Source: Ornithodoros turicata (Eukaryota > Arthropoda > Arachnida > Ixodida > Argasidae). Taken from it: a DNA stretch of 64,000 bases. Below are positions 23,401 to 36,139 of this stretch, in pieces. How positions within the stretch are numbered: the first letter of the stretch is position 1; each line of letters begins with the position of its first letter. Location: positions 98,611,962 to 98,675,961 of the forward strand of contig NC_088202.1 in assembly GCF_037126465.1 (NCBI RefSeq). Direction: 5' to 3'. The translations under genes and the position numbers were made by a program. The notes beneath the pieces were generated by a model. That model was not told where the DNA came from, ran no database searches, and saw only the letters and a list, made by a program, of their open reading frames with translations.

Positions 23401-25588
23401 ACGCTGAATAGGCCAATAGCGGTACAGAGTGATACCTCTATCACTACTGATATTTGGAAAACGCGGGACGTACGCCCTTTTGTCACAATTAACATAATAA
23501 GTGCGTAAGTGTCATGAAAAGGCGTACGTCTCCCGTTTTACCAGTCAGGGGGCAGAACAACGTCATTGAGGGTTATGGTTGGCCAGCAGCGTGCTATGCG
23601 GTGAAGTTCTCTTTTAAGAGTGTAGGACACGAAAGTGTTTGCATGCACGCACACCGTTTTTTTCCTTCTTTTTTTAGACAGTATTGGCATGTATGCCTAC
23701 TTTGGAGTACAAATAGAGACAACATTCAGAGGGCATATAACTGCGTATTTTTGGTATTTGCATGAGTATTTGGTATGTCCACGTTATATGGTATTTTCGC
23801 GGTTTTGTGGATTTTCCCCCCTTATTTTCAGTGTGTGCGTATATATTCGGCCAGTGCTCACCACTTCTGCATTGTTTCCTTCGTTCACAAGAGCCCCAGA
23901 GATATTCCTGTTTCATATTTTGCGAAAAATGTCGTTCGGTAAATTCAGTATATGAAATGAACAGCCGCGGTTACATAAAATCCACAGAAGCGCATCGTAT
24001 CTAATTTTCGCACCTCCTTGCACCTATTCCGACCAGTGGGTTAGTTGACTTGGCCCTGTTGGAGAGTATCTGTTACGATAAGTCAATACGATAGGCTTTT
24101 GGAGCATTCATGTATACCCTGCTAATTAAAACGAGTGTTCTGTGTACAGCGAGTTTTCACGAACATGAATTGTGTGTTCCTGCTTGTTGCCTAATCCTTG
24201 CTTAATACGATGCGTACGATCAACTTATTGCTTAATAAGCATTCGTAGAATTTTAATATGAAAAATACAGGAAGAGGCAGCCGAACAATACGAGAGTGCG
24301 GACTCTCCCCAGACTTTCTCTTTATTCACCCGTCCATATGTAAAATTCTGCAGTCTTTCGCATGTAATATTTAATTATGTACCCACACCGTTATGAAGGG
24401 GAGTGAATAAGTGCAGTAAAAATACAATGCTAGTAGCAAAAACTAATGGGAATACGAAATATACACACGCCAAGATAATCATAAATAGCCGCCCTTTTTG
24501 ACGATGCGTAGTGGTATGAGATATGTGTGTGGGAGGAAGAAGGACGTTCGTTCGCAATAATAGTTATGTTAGCGTATTTTGCGAAAACGACACAGACGGG
24601 GGGGGGGGGGGGGGGGGTTCAGCCAACTGCGAAACTAGTTAGCTCAAGGACAATGCATATTTAAAGCGGCACATAATGTCATTCAAATTGCAGTCAGATG
24701 GCTTTTCTAGTCAGTGAACCTTGTCATACTGAGCAGTTTCAGACTAAGAAAACTGGAATTTCTGAGCTTGAAGAGACTTCGGCAAAATAGAGACGCATGA
24801 TCTTGCAAGCTCTTACATGTAAAAGTGGCAGAGGTAGGTAAAATAATCGTAGTATACTCGAGAACGTTCTATTTCCTCGCTATTATTTTTCATTCATTCG
24901 TCGCTTTTATGCATAGCTATAATATAACACATACTCGAGAATATCATGAAAGTCATTCGAGATTTTTTTTCTTTTTTTTTTCCTTAAATAAAAACAACAC
25001 GTGGAAGAAAAATCAGACGAGCCGTATTCAAACTACTGAATTGTCGCACAACTCTTTTTGTAGTCTGGCTGACTCTATAAACAGCTCAATTTGGGCAATG
25101 CGATGTGCGAGAACCGCGAATTTTTCGCTCACCAGATCCAATGCCAAAATGACCGTGCACATTCGGCGAGGTGCGACGTACTGCAGGTTGCTGAGTCGTG
25201 CAAAAGTCGTCGCCTTTCAACAAGAGAGAGAGAGAAAAAAGGGCAGCCACTCTGTACTTGTGCCGAGCTCAGCATCAGGCTGCGGAAATTCACTTTCGGC
25301 TGTTCCCGTTTTCTGTTCTTGGTCTTTCGTGAACCGCGGTTGACGTGAAGTGGATTTAATAAAAGATCCTTCGAAAGGAATCACAGATTGCTCGGCAGTG
25401 ACGAGAAGTGAGAAGAGATATTGAGTTTATCTGATTAGGTTGTGTCTGCGCACACAAAGTGTAATCCGCGAACGGAATTGTCAAACGACGAAAACGAACG
25501 TGATTGGAAATGAGACGCGGACGGAAATTATTGGTTATACACAGGTTACCAACAAAAAGGAAACAGTAAAGCTCGACCCGGATTTGTT

Positions 25589-25844
25589 GGACCAGCTCCC
25601 GTGGCTCAGTGGTTAGCGTGCTGGCCATGTCACGTCGAGACTGGGAGGTACCCGGGTTCGAATCCCGGTGCCGGCTGTGCTGTCTGGGGTTTTTCCTGGG
25701 TTTTCCTCAGACGCTCTCAGACATATGTCGGCACAGTTCCCTTAGAAGTCGGCCCAGGACGCACATTCCCCCAGGGCGTCAGTCGTGACGTTGCCCACAT
25801 ACGTGAGGCCGACAACGGCAAGCCCTTTCACCACCACCACCACC
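25589..25844 (+). mobile_element. tRNA-derived SINE, full length with 13-bp TSD
   Basis: This is an intact copy. The A-box region is GTGGCTCAGTGGTTAGCGTG and the B box is GGGTTCGAATCCC. The core is GCCGGCTGTGCTGTCTGGGG, then GTCGGCACAGTTCCCTTAG and GTCGGCCCAGGACGCA. The tail is (ACC)n. The target-site duplication ACCCGGATTTGTT occurs at 25576-25588 and 25845-25857, which proves LINE-type retroposition. It is the best reference copy of this SINE type in the window. Confidence 0.93.
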
Positions 25845-26533
25845 ACCCGGATTTGTTCAACATTGAAAGATTCGTGCGGTCGAACCAGCAAGACCAGAAC
25901 AAGTTATGACTTACACGCGTGCGTTGCATTTGGGTTTGTTCTTGCCATAAACATAAATCACGAGTTTATGCTCCGAGGGTAACAAAGAACCAAACAACCA
26001 GACATCTCTGTGCCTTTATGTATGCGTGCTCAATTTGCCTGAAATACGCGTTAGTACAACGGCGGCATCCACTCTGTGTTGCAGCTCGGTAATGGTCCAT
26101 TTTGCTGCCTCTCCGTGGGCCGTGGGTCGGTGATTCCGACTCCGCAACGAATTTCACAGCTTTCTTCATTCTTTTAAAGTATTCACCATCATCATCACGT
26201 GCACATGCCTGTCATTACGCGAGAATAAATATGGACGCGACAATGATTGATTATTGTGCTTTGCACATCGTCCAGCGATTACAAGTCCTCTATACCTACG
26301 GAACCGAGTGAACTGATTGCACCAACCCGCTCAGGACCAAATTTCTGAAACAATTTGTTTCCAGTTAGTACTTTCTATGGTGTGGCATGTGCAGCATGAC
26401 AGGAGCCCTGCTACTGTACTGGCACACAATACCGATAACTTAGCCATGGACTTTCCTAGCATCCCCACCATTCAGTTCCTGTTCTTTTTGATTGATGCTT
26501 TGCAACTCCCCTCCCACACTGAAACTTGGCTGT

Positions 26534-26794
26534 CAATAACATAGGGTAAAGTGGGGCTACTTGAAGCCGGGGGCAAGTTGAGCGTTGAGTTTGGGTTTTT
26601 CGCGTGGCATTGATCTTTCGCGGTGGAGGGAGGCGAAAGGGAGCAGGTCCTTCATATTTGGAGAAGGGCCCCTTGATAACGCGGTCCGCACCTGGGTGGG
26701 CCGTGTCTTTGAACGCGCGGCCGATAACACGGTCGTCGGGGAAGTACCGCTTGCGGTGCTGTTTCGGGAAGATCTTTTCTTGATCTTTCTCAGC
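26534..26794. other. GC-rich segment of unknown repeat origin
   Basis: It begins AGGGTAAAGTGGGGCTACTT, a motif style I associate with DNA-transposon ends, and is open on both strands (minus 26456-26848, plus 26585-26905). Neither frame has a domain I recognise. It abuts the LINE fragment that follows. It may be part of a transposon. Confidence 0.3.
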
Positions 26795-27545
26795 AATACG
26801 GACGACTTCGTCGTATATCGCCCTGTTTTTTCTGATTCTGACCACCATTCCTTACAACACGACCTCGATCGAATTAATGCCTGGTGTTCCACTTGGCTGT
26901 TATAACTTAATGTTCGAAGTGTGCACATATTTCCTTCTCACGCTCTAAGCAGTCCTATCATTATTCATACACACTTGATATTCGCTGTATCCTAAAATCT
27001 GGTTCATACGTGCAATTCGGATTGCATCTCTAGGATTTATACGCCGCAACTTAAAACACGGTCCTCCGACGATAAAGAAACTAGCTTATACAACGTTGAT
27101 TAGACCTAAATTAGAATACGCGTGCAGTATATGGGATCCTCACGTCGCTAACCTGAACAGAACCAGGCTGCTCGTTTTATTACTAACGTCTATCATTATC
27201 CTTCAAGTCTTACAGCTATTAAACAATCCATTGACCTTGCTGGCCTCGAGAAACGCAAGAAATTTATTAGGCTCTGTCTCTATCATAAATTCTTTCATAT
27301 CAGTTTATTGAGACCCAATTTTTTGTTACCAGCTGTACATATATCCCCGCGACTGGATCTCCCCTTTAAAGTTGAACCTTAACCCTACCATACCCTATAC
27401 CCATAAACATGCAGCCATAAGGACATACCGTCGGAAATTCGATTTCTGGGGAAATTTACTGCTCACACCCTGGACAACCCTCAACATTTTACAACGTCCT
27501 CCAAAAATTGAAAGTTCTAATGTAAATACAGGCGACAGGAACAAA
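26795..27545 (+). pseudogene. LINE reverse transcriptase 3' fragment (CR1/Jockey-like), degenerate
   Basis: The conceptual translation across several frameshifts starts near the RT active-site motif, here altered to NTDDFVVYR in place of YADD. It continues with HDLDRINAWCSTW, then IRPKLEYACSIWDPHV and RKKFIRLCLYHKF, and reaches a YRRKFDFWGN block. These match the order of the C-terminal RT and post-RT parts in the intact LINE at 50890-53664. The upstream two thirds are missing, as is usual for 5'-truncated LINE copies, and the frame is broken, so it is dead. Confidence 0.8.
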
Positions 27546-28840
27546 GGTAGATGAGTGCCACACACGTATCGAATTCTTCGTTTCAACTAGTCTTGGCAGT
27601 TTTAAGAGCCTCAGTTACTTGACGGCGTTTGAGAACTTTGAAGCGGTTACAATAGCGCTGAATGTCATTAGTGAGTTTCGATGCATCGTACGTTATCGCC
27701 TTTGCGTACGTAAGGGGTAGCATTGGTGGTTCCGCGCACACGAGGGAGCATCGCAGAACTTCCAACGGCATCCCTTACTTATGCAATGTGGCGTTTACGT
27801 TGTTCATGCATGTCAATGCAACGTTGCAATTGCATTTCTTCCAAAACGCTTAATCAGCAACGTAACTTCGACGTTTGTGCAGTATCTTTATTTCAATGTT
27901 TGCGCCGTATTTCAAAAGATGCGTAGAGGTGATTGATTGTGTCTCCGAAGCAATTTGCGTGTGCTACATTGAAGAAATGTCGCAGTTACATTGCTGATGT
28001 GGTGTTTGGCAATCAATTCTAATTCAATGTTGCAATAGCATTACTCACAAAACAGTGCATCAGTGACCTAATCTTAGCGTTGCAGCACTATAATTATATC
28101 AACGTGCCTGCTGTATTTCGAAGGATGCGTAGAGCTATACAGTGTGATTCTCTTGCGAGAGCAATGTTGCACATGGTACTTTGAGGAAACGTCGCAGCTT
28201 ATAAATGTTACCTCTAGGCAACGTCTGAAACATTGTAGCAACATCGAAACAAACACGTTGCTGCAATGCTGCACGGTTTGTATTCAGCATTTCCGAGGCA
28301 CTTGCTGCGAGTGCTCCAGTAACACAATGTTTACACGATCTTGTTCTATCTATAATTCCCACCGATACACAATGGATGAAATCTTCGGAATTTCCCGTGA
28401 TGTTCACCCGTCATTTGTCAGTTTGTTTTTGACGACGTGTTCATACTTTGCGGCAACGTTTCAGGCACAAATGGAATGTTACCACAATGCCTCTAGTTCA
28501 ATGTTGGTGCAGCATTTTGAGACGATGCATTTTAGAAACATTACGATTGTGTTGCTCAGGAAATGTTTCACGTGCCGCAGTGAGGTAACATTACAATTAG
28601 TGTGACCATTATGGGGAGAATTAATTCAGACTGTGAGAGGCATATTCTGGGACAACTCTGCGGACGTACCATGGGAGATGACTATGGACAAAAGGATCGA
28701 GACGAGGACAACATAATCTCAAAGAAAATTAATCCGACGGAGAACTTGAAATTAATTACAATCCATTCTTACGCACGTGTGAATGCGCGCTGACCCTCGA
28801 TATGGCGTTCTTCCATAACATCAGTGCGACCACACCCCTT
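27546..28840. repeat. Diverged tandem-like repeat zone, CAACATTG-rich
   Basis: Blocks resembling GTATTTCAAAAGATGCGTAG recur near 27908, 28115 and (more diverged) 28515, about 200 bp or a multiple apart. Each is followed by a GAAATGTCGCAG-like block. GCAACGTTGCAA/CAATGTTGC motifs are scattered throughout. It is non-coding. The open frame at 28144-28605 is in this zone and looks fortuitous. Confidence 0.5.
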
Positions 28841-29010
28841 GAGCCCTCGCGTGGCATAGTGGTTAGAATGATCGCCTTCCGTGCAAAGACTGGAAGGTAA
28901 CACGGGTTCGAATCCTGACTGTGCTGTCTGCGGTTTTCCCAGAGCTTCTCGGTAGACTTTCATGACGAATGTCGGCACCATTCCCCTGAAGTCTGCCCAG
29001 GAGCAGGACG
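28841..29010 (+). mobile_element. tRNA-derived SINE, 3'-truncated
   Basis: The head GCGTGGCATAGTGGTTAGAA and B box GGGTTCGAATCC are followed by the core GACTGTGCTGTCTGCGGTTT and GTCGGCACCATTCCCCTGAA. It stops shortly after GCCCAGGAGC without the usual tail. Confidence 0.8.
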
Positions 29011-29115
29011 ATTACTGAATATGTAAGCATACTGTGTTCACTTGCACATATATCACCAAGACTGTAGTGCTCATCGGGCGTTGATTTTGTAACGGTGCTA
29101 CACTGTAAAATAACT

Positions 29116-29345
29116 GGTCATTGGCAGTGTTGCATCAACGTTACAATATTACATTTTTTGCAATATTGTTGCTGTAATATTGCTGCAAAATAACGAAGCC
29201 GGTCTTTAGCAATGTCACACCAGCATTGCATTGTCACATTTCTGCAATGTTGTTTCGATAACATCGTTGCAGCATAACGAAAGCGCGGTCATTAGCAACA
29301 TAACATCAATATTGCATGGCAATATTGGTGCAATGTCACTGCAAC
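29116..29345. repeat. Tandem repeat, ~85-bp unit, about 2.7 copies
   Basis: Units start at 29116, 29201 and 29287 with GGTCATTGGC, GGTCTTTAGC and GGTCATTAGC. Each contains a TTGCAATATTG-like block and ends in AACGAAGCC or similar. The array is preceded by CACTGTAAAATAAC. It probably belongs to the same CAACATTG family as 27546-28840. Confidence 0.7.
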
Positions 29346-31535
29346 AATTGCGCTGACTGGGTGGGTATGTCTTGTCCCGAAATTTGTTTTTTTATTAAAG
29401 AAAGATATCAAATTCTGCTTCAAAACACTTTTCAGTAGAAGTCTTTTTTCCTTGACTTTTTCAACACTTTTTAAAGAAAAGATTCGAAAGATTCGAGATT
29501 CGTAAGATTCGTGGATTCGCAGAACCTTCGTCGGATTCGGATTCGAGAAATTCTGGATTCGTCCCATCTCTACTTGATTGCAATCAATTCCTAGATTGGT
29601 ACTGTAGGAAACGACATTATTTTGGCCCAGATATCGCGGCCGTGCGTACCGAGAGAAACGAGTTTGTTGCACGTCCCACAGACTCCCATGTACTGAAAAT
29701 TTGACAAACTTTAACTTGCCAAAAATCAATAGATCGCTTCATGCCTTCAAAAATGTGTCATCCCCTAGACAAACCCGAGAGGAACACGCCTGTACCTGTT
29801 TCGTGTAGAGATGTAGCGAGGTTTACGATAACCCTGTGAACAAAAATTCCCCATTGACTTTCATAACACGTAAGTCCGCCTAAACCCGAAAAACTCTGAC
29901 CCTAACTAAAACACACTATTATGGGCGCACAGCATGACAGAGGGGACATCTCACCCGAAGGAATCGCGAAGATGTGACAAAAATAGCGACAGGAGACGCG
30001 GGAAGACAAGCATTGTAATAAATTGGGATCGAAGATCGCCAAGAGCTTTACCTTCACAATGAGCGTAAGCTCGACCAGACACCTTTCGTAGACGTTCCCT
30101 CCTAATAAATTCTTCATGAATTACGGTGCAAAGGAAACGGCTGGTTGTTAGCTATTTGGTAGCGTTCCACGCCTAGACTGGAAAACCTCCCCACTTCACC
30201 GTCAAAATATAGTTGCTGTTGGTTGTTAGAGACACAAGACGATAGGCCTTGTCTCCCATTGCAGGTTTGAACGTTTTGCGCAGAAAAGCAAGATCGAGTG
30301 ATAAAGAAGGCGAGGGCGTCTTTTATCCACGATGCAAACTCATCGGGGTGTGCCTGTTGACTTACTGCTTCGTATTGTGTTTATCTTTTTGTTAAAATTG
30401 TTTCAGATTTCTATTGCCCTTTAGCAGATTTCTTTGTTTTATGCTTCGACAACTTACGCTTATATTACGCTTTTTTTTCGATATGAATACGTTTCAACTG
30501 CGCCTATCCATTAAAGGGTAAGAGGATGCCACTAGGGTATCGTGCCGAGGACAAAATACACCGCTCTCGCGTTCCGTGAACTTTTGTCCCAACCTGTACA
30601 GTATGCGATATCATTCCGTCGAGGCATATCACGCGATAAACAGCCTCCTTTTCATTTATCCCACACGATGAATGTGTTGGGCGTTGATCATGAGAAGCAA
30701 GTAAGCACCCCCAACGACGCTTTTAAAGCGATAGTCGCAGGATCGTTAATGCAATTTACACATTACGTATAAAATATGACTCATGTACAAAATACGTACT
30801 ATAGGATACAAAAGAGAAAGACCTCAGAGTTACAATCTATCCGTATCTGCAGATGCATGTCATAGCTATCACATGGATTTCACGTCGACGTGAACTTTAA
30901 CAGAATTATGCGCAGCGACTCATGCCATGGTGTATCTAAGTTTCTCGTCGAGACTTTTTTTTTTCTGCTTTCCTGACAGACGGGGGAGGAACTCTTCGAT
31001 GCACGAAGCCTGGGTTTCTACGGGGGTTGAACTCTCTGTGAAAGCTTGTTACCTTTCAGGAAAGTTGCGCAGCTCGTGGCTGTTGGTGGAGAAGGCGGCA
31101 CGGGTGACAAAATCCGCTTTCTGGTTGAGGAACAAAGTCTTGCCACATCAGTTACATACACCACATTGTTAAGCATTTTAGAGTCGTCACATTTGTCCTA
31201 TCTGCGAGCCCTGTCGTAATTGCTAGTCAAGTCTTCAATGCCCGCTCCAGAAAAGGATGACACTCTGCACTCTGTCTGCGAGGTGGCGGAGAAGCACTTG
31301 TCCGATTGTCGACTGCGCTGTGCTTATGGGTGCTATCCTCTCAAGCAGCACAATGTGCTGAAAGTTCTGGTGCATGAAGGTGGCTGGTAGGCAGGTGTCT
31401 TATCAGTTTGGTGCCCCATTTCGCAGAATTGCGTTGGAGAGAACACGGTGCAGCATATTCACTCAGAATCTGATCTGTGGCCCGATGACGTAGATAACTG
31501 CATGCTGATAAAGCCTTACTCTCAGCCCGTGAAAA
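29346..31535. other. Gene-free stretch with one hAT-like end
   Basis: At 29480-29572, GATTCG repeats end in GGATTCGTCCCATCTCTAC, which resembles the right terminus of a hAT family (complement GTAGAGATGGGACGAATCC). I did not find its left partner. The rest of the stretch has no recognised exon or repeat. Confidence 0.4.
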
Positions 31536-31537
31536 TA

Positions 31538-32529
31538 CACTGTTAAGAAAAATTTATACCTTTTAGGGTATAAATCGCCCGTGCAATAACTCGTACCTTT
31601 TAGGGTATAAATTTATACCCTCCGGAAAGGTATATATAGTTTATACCCTAGTGGAGGTATATAATTTATACCTTTTCTTCACATAAACTGTACCCCTGCA
31701 GAGGTATATTCTAATCCCTGTTTTTTCTTTCAATCATCATCATCATGAATCCAGTTTGCGACAAAATTTTAGTAGAGGGAGTTGAAATAACATTTGATGA
31801 GAAGAAAAGCGTTCTTTTCGTTTTCACCACACTCACACATGCAAACTATTTGAGAGCAACGCTCGAGTACGCCACACGAGTTCCCCATATAAAAAAATAA
31901 AATAATATAAGAGAGAAAAGGTTCAAAGAGGAATACCTGTTCCGCGAGTTTGGCAGTTTTGATCGATCAAATCCAGATATCGACATCTAAAGGACAACAA
32001 ATACTGATATACGGCTGGCGACTTGGCAAACTGTAGAACATCCTTCGCCTGGCGGACAACCATACGGGTGAGAACGGCAAGATTTAATTATTTCAGGTAC
32101 ACATATGACGCAGTCTCAATTCAACCTATAGATTGTAGATGCAACTCTAACGAAGTCTGTGTTTCTTAAACAAATTACTGTTTATCATAAATGACACCGC
32201 TTCAACAAATGAAAATTATGTGATTCAACACGTGGTACAAGTAAAGGTATAAAAACGATGAAGGTATAAACAGCCTGCAGTTATACCTTAGGAAGTATAG
32301 CCTCGGTTCTATGTTGTACACGAGGTATAAGAACGTGATAATGAGGTATAAATATGTTACGTTATCCCTGCTTCATACCTCTTTTATACCCCTGTGCACG
32401 ATTGGAGGTATAAATCGGCCTTTTGTCCCTTTTCCATACCCTCGAAAGGTATATATTTGCAACAGAAGGTATAAAAAAGGTACAATAGCCCATTATTATA
32501 CCTTCTTTATACCTTTTTTTCTAACAGTG
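31538..32529. mobile_element. TA-flanked inverted-repeat element packed with AGGTATAAA motifs
   Basis: The termini are CACTGTTAAGAAAAA and, complemented from the right end, CACTGTTAGAAAAAA. Both sides are flanked by TA (31536-31537 and 32530-32531), consistent with Tc1/mariner-type integration. The first and last 200-300 bp hold many copies of AGGTATAAA or its complement TTTATACCT in both orientations. The 992-bp interior is AT-rich and non-coding. Confidence 0.8.
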
Positions 32530-32531
32530 TA

Positions 32532-33805
32532 CGACTTTAGAAGTCCCTCCACCAGCACGCTCGTATGTATGCCATATTACCGTACTTAACTAGACCGTCT
32601 CGTTTCACCGAATTATTATTAGTAAGTTAGACAATTCTGACTGAAATGTAATTGGAAAAATGGTCCCATAAGAGCCGTACGAGATAAGCCCTCAAAAGAA
32701 CATCAAAACGACTTCTTTCACGTGAGGACTGTAACAATTTTCTGTTAGGTTCTATCTGAAGACGGCATGTAACGAATTATGTTAGAGGCCAGCCATATAA
32801 ATATGAAACGATCCCAATTCTACCTGTACTTTTCTAGGGTACGGCTTCGATGCAGGCGGACTACTGGGACGTACCACGAGCACTGTTCGTCAACTTCACA
32901 GTGTCGAAGGCTACGTTTGGCCTGTAACAGTACGTCGGAGTGACTTTCTCATGTTTTTCCCACTTCCCTCGGTACTCTTTACCTAAGTGCGTGTGATGTC
33001 CAATGCTGTGTTATGGTAATGGTAAAGGAGAAAAGAGCGTGCACCGTCGGCGGATTTATTATGCCTCTGATACGCCTACATTACCTTGAACTACGTTACG
33101 TATATCGTGACAAGTAAAAATAAAGACAAATCTCAGAGCACAGGACACAGAGTATGCAAGTGGACTATAAGGTCGTCTTCCTCTTCCGTTCCTGAACTGC
33201 GTGCATGCAGTTAAGGGACTGCCATCGTATTACTCTTGTTTTACGGCAGTGTATACAGGGTATATTGGTGTACGCTTTCATGCCCTAGTGCATTAAGGTG
33301 ATTTCGGGACCCATAAAAGCGGCTTCCTTTCTTAGCTGATTTAATATGCAAATTGTATCCGAGCGGCCTGGCCTGGTAGCCACATCCTGGGATACATGAC
33401 CATGCTAAAGTGCGATGGAACAGTTTAAGTATTTACATTGATAAGGGAAGTTCTTTGTTATTCAGTTCCTTGCTTTCCTTAGGTTCCCGTGGATTGTCTT
33501 CCCCGCTTCCCCCTTACAAAATATATTTACGTCGCACATAAAAGCGTAGTGTCGCTATCCTCGCTAGCATGTAATGAAAAGTACATCAGCGTAATGTGGT
33601 CGTGGATATCAGTAGGAATTACGAATGTTTTGGCAGTTCGTGTACCACTTGGTCCTGTACAGTAGGTAAATATCGCTGGCCGTCGAAATCACAGCTAAAA
33701 TACAGGGTGTCCAAACCAACTTGCATCAAGATTTAAGAAAAAAATACAGAACGCTCGATGCGAATGAAACCTACTGAATGTTGTTACCAGTCGTGCGTCT
33801 ATAGC
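32532..33805. other. Gene-free stretch
   Basis: No exon is recognised. At 33712 a TACAGGGTGTCC motif marks a probable end of the same class as the element at 13222, and the inverted-repeat element at 33806 seems to lie within it. Confidence 0.4.
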
Positions 33806-34784
33806 ATGGAGGTAAGAAACTAAGGAGAGGGCTATCAGAGCCGTTTATAGGGAGAGTTTGGCCATTCTGTGATCTTTTGCCGCCCGTACTTATAGCCCTA
33901 TAAACGGCTCTGAGGGCTATAAGCACGGGACTCCTCTAGCGGTCGCTCCTGGCAATACCGCGCCCATCTAGTTGCCCAGTCACGTGATCCCCACAAGTTT
34001 TGGCGAAATTGCAAAATTCCCATATCGGCCCCCCCTCCTGGGAACAAGGCTCCGGAAGTTGCGCGTACGCTAGTAATAAATTGCGCTGTAATTTGCAAAT
34101 TCCTTAGTGAGGTTAAGTTAGGTGAGGTCAGTACATATTACACGCGCGGGGGGGGGGGGTCCGGGGGGTATCCCCCCCCCCCCGCAGTTGTTCGAGACTG
34201 TGCTCACTTCCGTCTAAGCCTCGTTCCCAGTGCTAAATCGGAGCGTGTCCAATGTGGGATATCTGTCTTACTCCAGGTTTTGGTGTTATGGCGGTCCGCG
34301 CGGAGGCTTGGAAGTTTAGCAAATCTCATCTTCAGCAATCCTCTTACCTTCAAGGAGTCCTTTTGCACAATACTTTGAAGGCTGTGTGACGTTTCAACAT
34401 TTGCTGCGTGATAAATCACAGCGAAAGTTCAGCAAAGCAGAAGAAAACCCAAGCAATGTCACGATGACGTGCGTACATCTTCTAGCGATTTAGTGATCCA
34501 TTGCTTCTACACAAAGCTTGTCTATTTTGTGTTTCAACGGGTATGATAACTTCTAACTCCAAACATGTTATGAAAGCGTAAGCAAGTTATTCGGCCGGGG
34601 CTCGTCACTGTATTCAGGTAAGATACGCCGCGGGCATGGAGGACGCCATGTTTTATGACGTATGGCAGTGACGTTTATGGGTCACGTGTGTGGGCAACTA
34701 ACCACAATGCCATGCGCGAATCACAGCACGCCCGCTTGCATTCGGAGAGGCGCTTAGGGCATCTCCTTAGTTTCTTACCTCCAT
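33806..34784. mobile_element. Element with ~23-bp terminal inverted repeats
   Basis: The left end ATGGAGGTAAGAAACTAAGG has a perfect inverted copy at 34762-34784. Inside are a hairpin at 33838-33913 (GAGCCGTTTATAGGG and its complement) and a G run facing a C run at 34147-34184. No transposase. No clean target-site duplication, so the superfamily is unassigned. Confidence 0.7.
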
Positions 34785-34959
34785 GGTTTATAGTCGTCAG
34801 TGTTTTTTATATTGTATTTCATTGATTATTTAAAGAATACGAATTGAATAAATTTAACTTTTACAAGATAGTTTTTGTTGTAAGGGCCGAGCTGTGAATT
34901 GGAAATTTGTAGAGCGCCTCGAAAAACCTTGTGTGCTGGCCTTTCTTTTCTTTTGGCGT

Positions 34960-35310
34960 GGAATTACGTCTTTCTTTGCGATACGTATGGGGTTCCATGT
35001 GATCGGCGAGGACGCGTCACGAAGTTGCTAGTAATTTTAAACGCCCATAATCTCAAAACTATTCGAAAATAACAATGGTAGTGTGTATTACACGTAATGT
35101 TTGTCGGCCTGTAGGTGTGGCGATATGTTGCACGCGCCGCAGAGGACTGCGGATAATTACGACTACCCGGGGTTCTTTGGCGTGCGCCAGAAATCTTCCA
35201 CACACGGTGCTGGAAGAAATGTTTACCTTCCCCCACATTGCTACCGAGCTCGGCCGGGATTGAAACCGCGATCTTGAGCTCAGCAAGCCAGCACGTTACC
35301 TAGGCCGGCC
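34960..35310 (-). mobile_element. Different tRNA-derived SINE family
   Basis: On the minus strand, a tRNA-like head (CCTAGGTAACGTGCTGGCTT, B-box-like GCGGTTTCAATCCC) is followed by GCGCACGCCAAAGAACCCCG, then GGTAGTCGTAATTATCCGCA and GTCCTCTGCGGCG. This body is unlike the other SINEs here. I recall similar AAGAACCCC..GGTGG..ATCCGGAGTCC sequences in tick and mollusc repeats. The 3' end is uncertain. Confidence 0.6.
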
Positions 35311-35881
35311 CAAAACTACTGAAGATGTCGCAATGAGTCAGGTGTCGCTGTACAGACAGACAACAGATAAAAGTTACATGTGATATAGGGAGTTTAAGGA
35401 GAACGTAGAAGTTTCACGATACCGTTTCCGAAAACACGATAAGCCAATCGTCTGATTCCTTTGATTGACATAACGTTGCTGATATCTGATTGACTGACAG
35501 CGATACGGAGTCCTGATCGGAAGGCGCTCACGATTTCCGAAAACCTCTGAGGGCGTCCAATTATCACCCCTGGTAGTCACACATGTCGTTGGTCGCCGTG
35601 GTGTGAATAAGGTATCAAACTATTCGTAATGACGAGCTCTAATTGCCTATAGCATAGAAAGCAATTTCGCGTTTGAAAGTTACGCAGTAAATACTGCGCA
35701 CATGTGTGGGTTTCCTGACAATGCTGGCATTTACGAGACGAAACCAGATCAAAATCAAGGAATGTCCTACAGGAAAGAGCAGGCTCTAAGCAATAAAAAA
35801 CGATGCTGCTGCAAAGAAAAATGAGACAGCAAAGAAACAGGAGACATATCATCGACAGGAATAGCACGCATGAAATAATGT

Positions 35882-36127
35882 TTTTTTTTAAATTCTGTGT
35901 TAGCGCCGCGAAGCAGCTGTGGCTATGAGCGGGTACAGACGTGGACAGATGAAGAGAGGACAGCAGGAAGGAGTGGGGGACAGGGAGGTTAGTACGCGTC
36001 CTGGGCCGACTTCAGGAGGAACTGTGCCGACATTCGCCTGGAAAGTCTTCTGAACACCGGGGGAAAACCTCGAACAGCACAGCCGGTGACAGGATTCGAA
36101 CCCGTGTCACCTCCAGTCTCGGCGTGG
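35882..36127 (-). mobile_element. tRNA-derived SINE, 5'-truncated, with 12-bp TSD
   Basis: On the minus strand it starts within the head (CGAGACTGGAGGTGACACGG, B box GGTTCGAATCC). It has the core GGCTGTGCTGTTCGAGGTTT and GAATGTCGGCACAGTTCC. The tail includes CTCATAGCCACAGCTGCTTC and GCGCTAACACAGAA. The duplication ATGAAATAATGT occurs at 35870-35881 and 36128-36139. Truncation at the A box with an intact TSD indicates incomplete reverse transcription. Confidence 0.9.
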
Positions 36128-36139
36128 ATGAAATAATGT

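Larger units (their letters stand above)
22868..25575. other. Gene-free stretch with SINE fragments and a poly-G run
   Basis: No exon is recognised. It contains a tRNA-like fragment (22995-23050), a SINE 3' remnant (23263-23400), a run of about 20 G at 24598-24617, and AT-rich sequence. The 172-codon frame at 24825-25343 has a poly-F/poly-K composition and no recognisable domain. Confidence 0.5.

Noticed and set aside
24825..25343. 172-codon frame
   Set aside because: Low-complexity poly-F and poly-K segments with no domain. Considered chance.
25605..25680. Possible tRNA gene (A box and B box both good)
   Set aside because: The head continues into a SINE core, has an ACC tail and a 13-bp target duplication. 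No cloverleaf acceptor stem pairs, so it is a retroposon.
34147..34184. G-run/C-run as quadruplex regulatory element
   Set aside because: Such homopolymers recur inside several transposons here (6179, 22424, 24598) and there is no nearby promoter.
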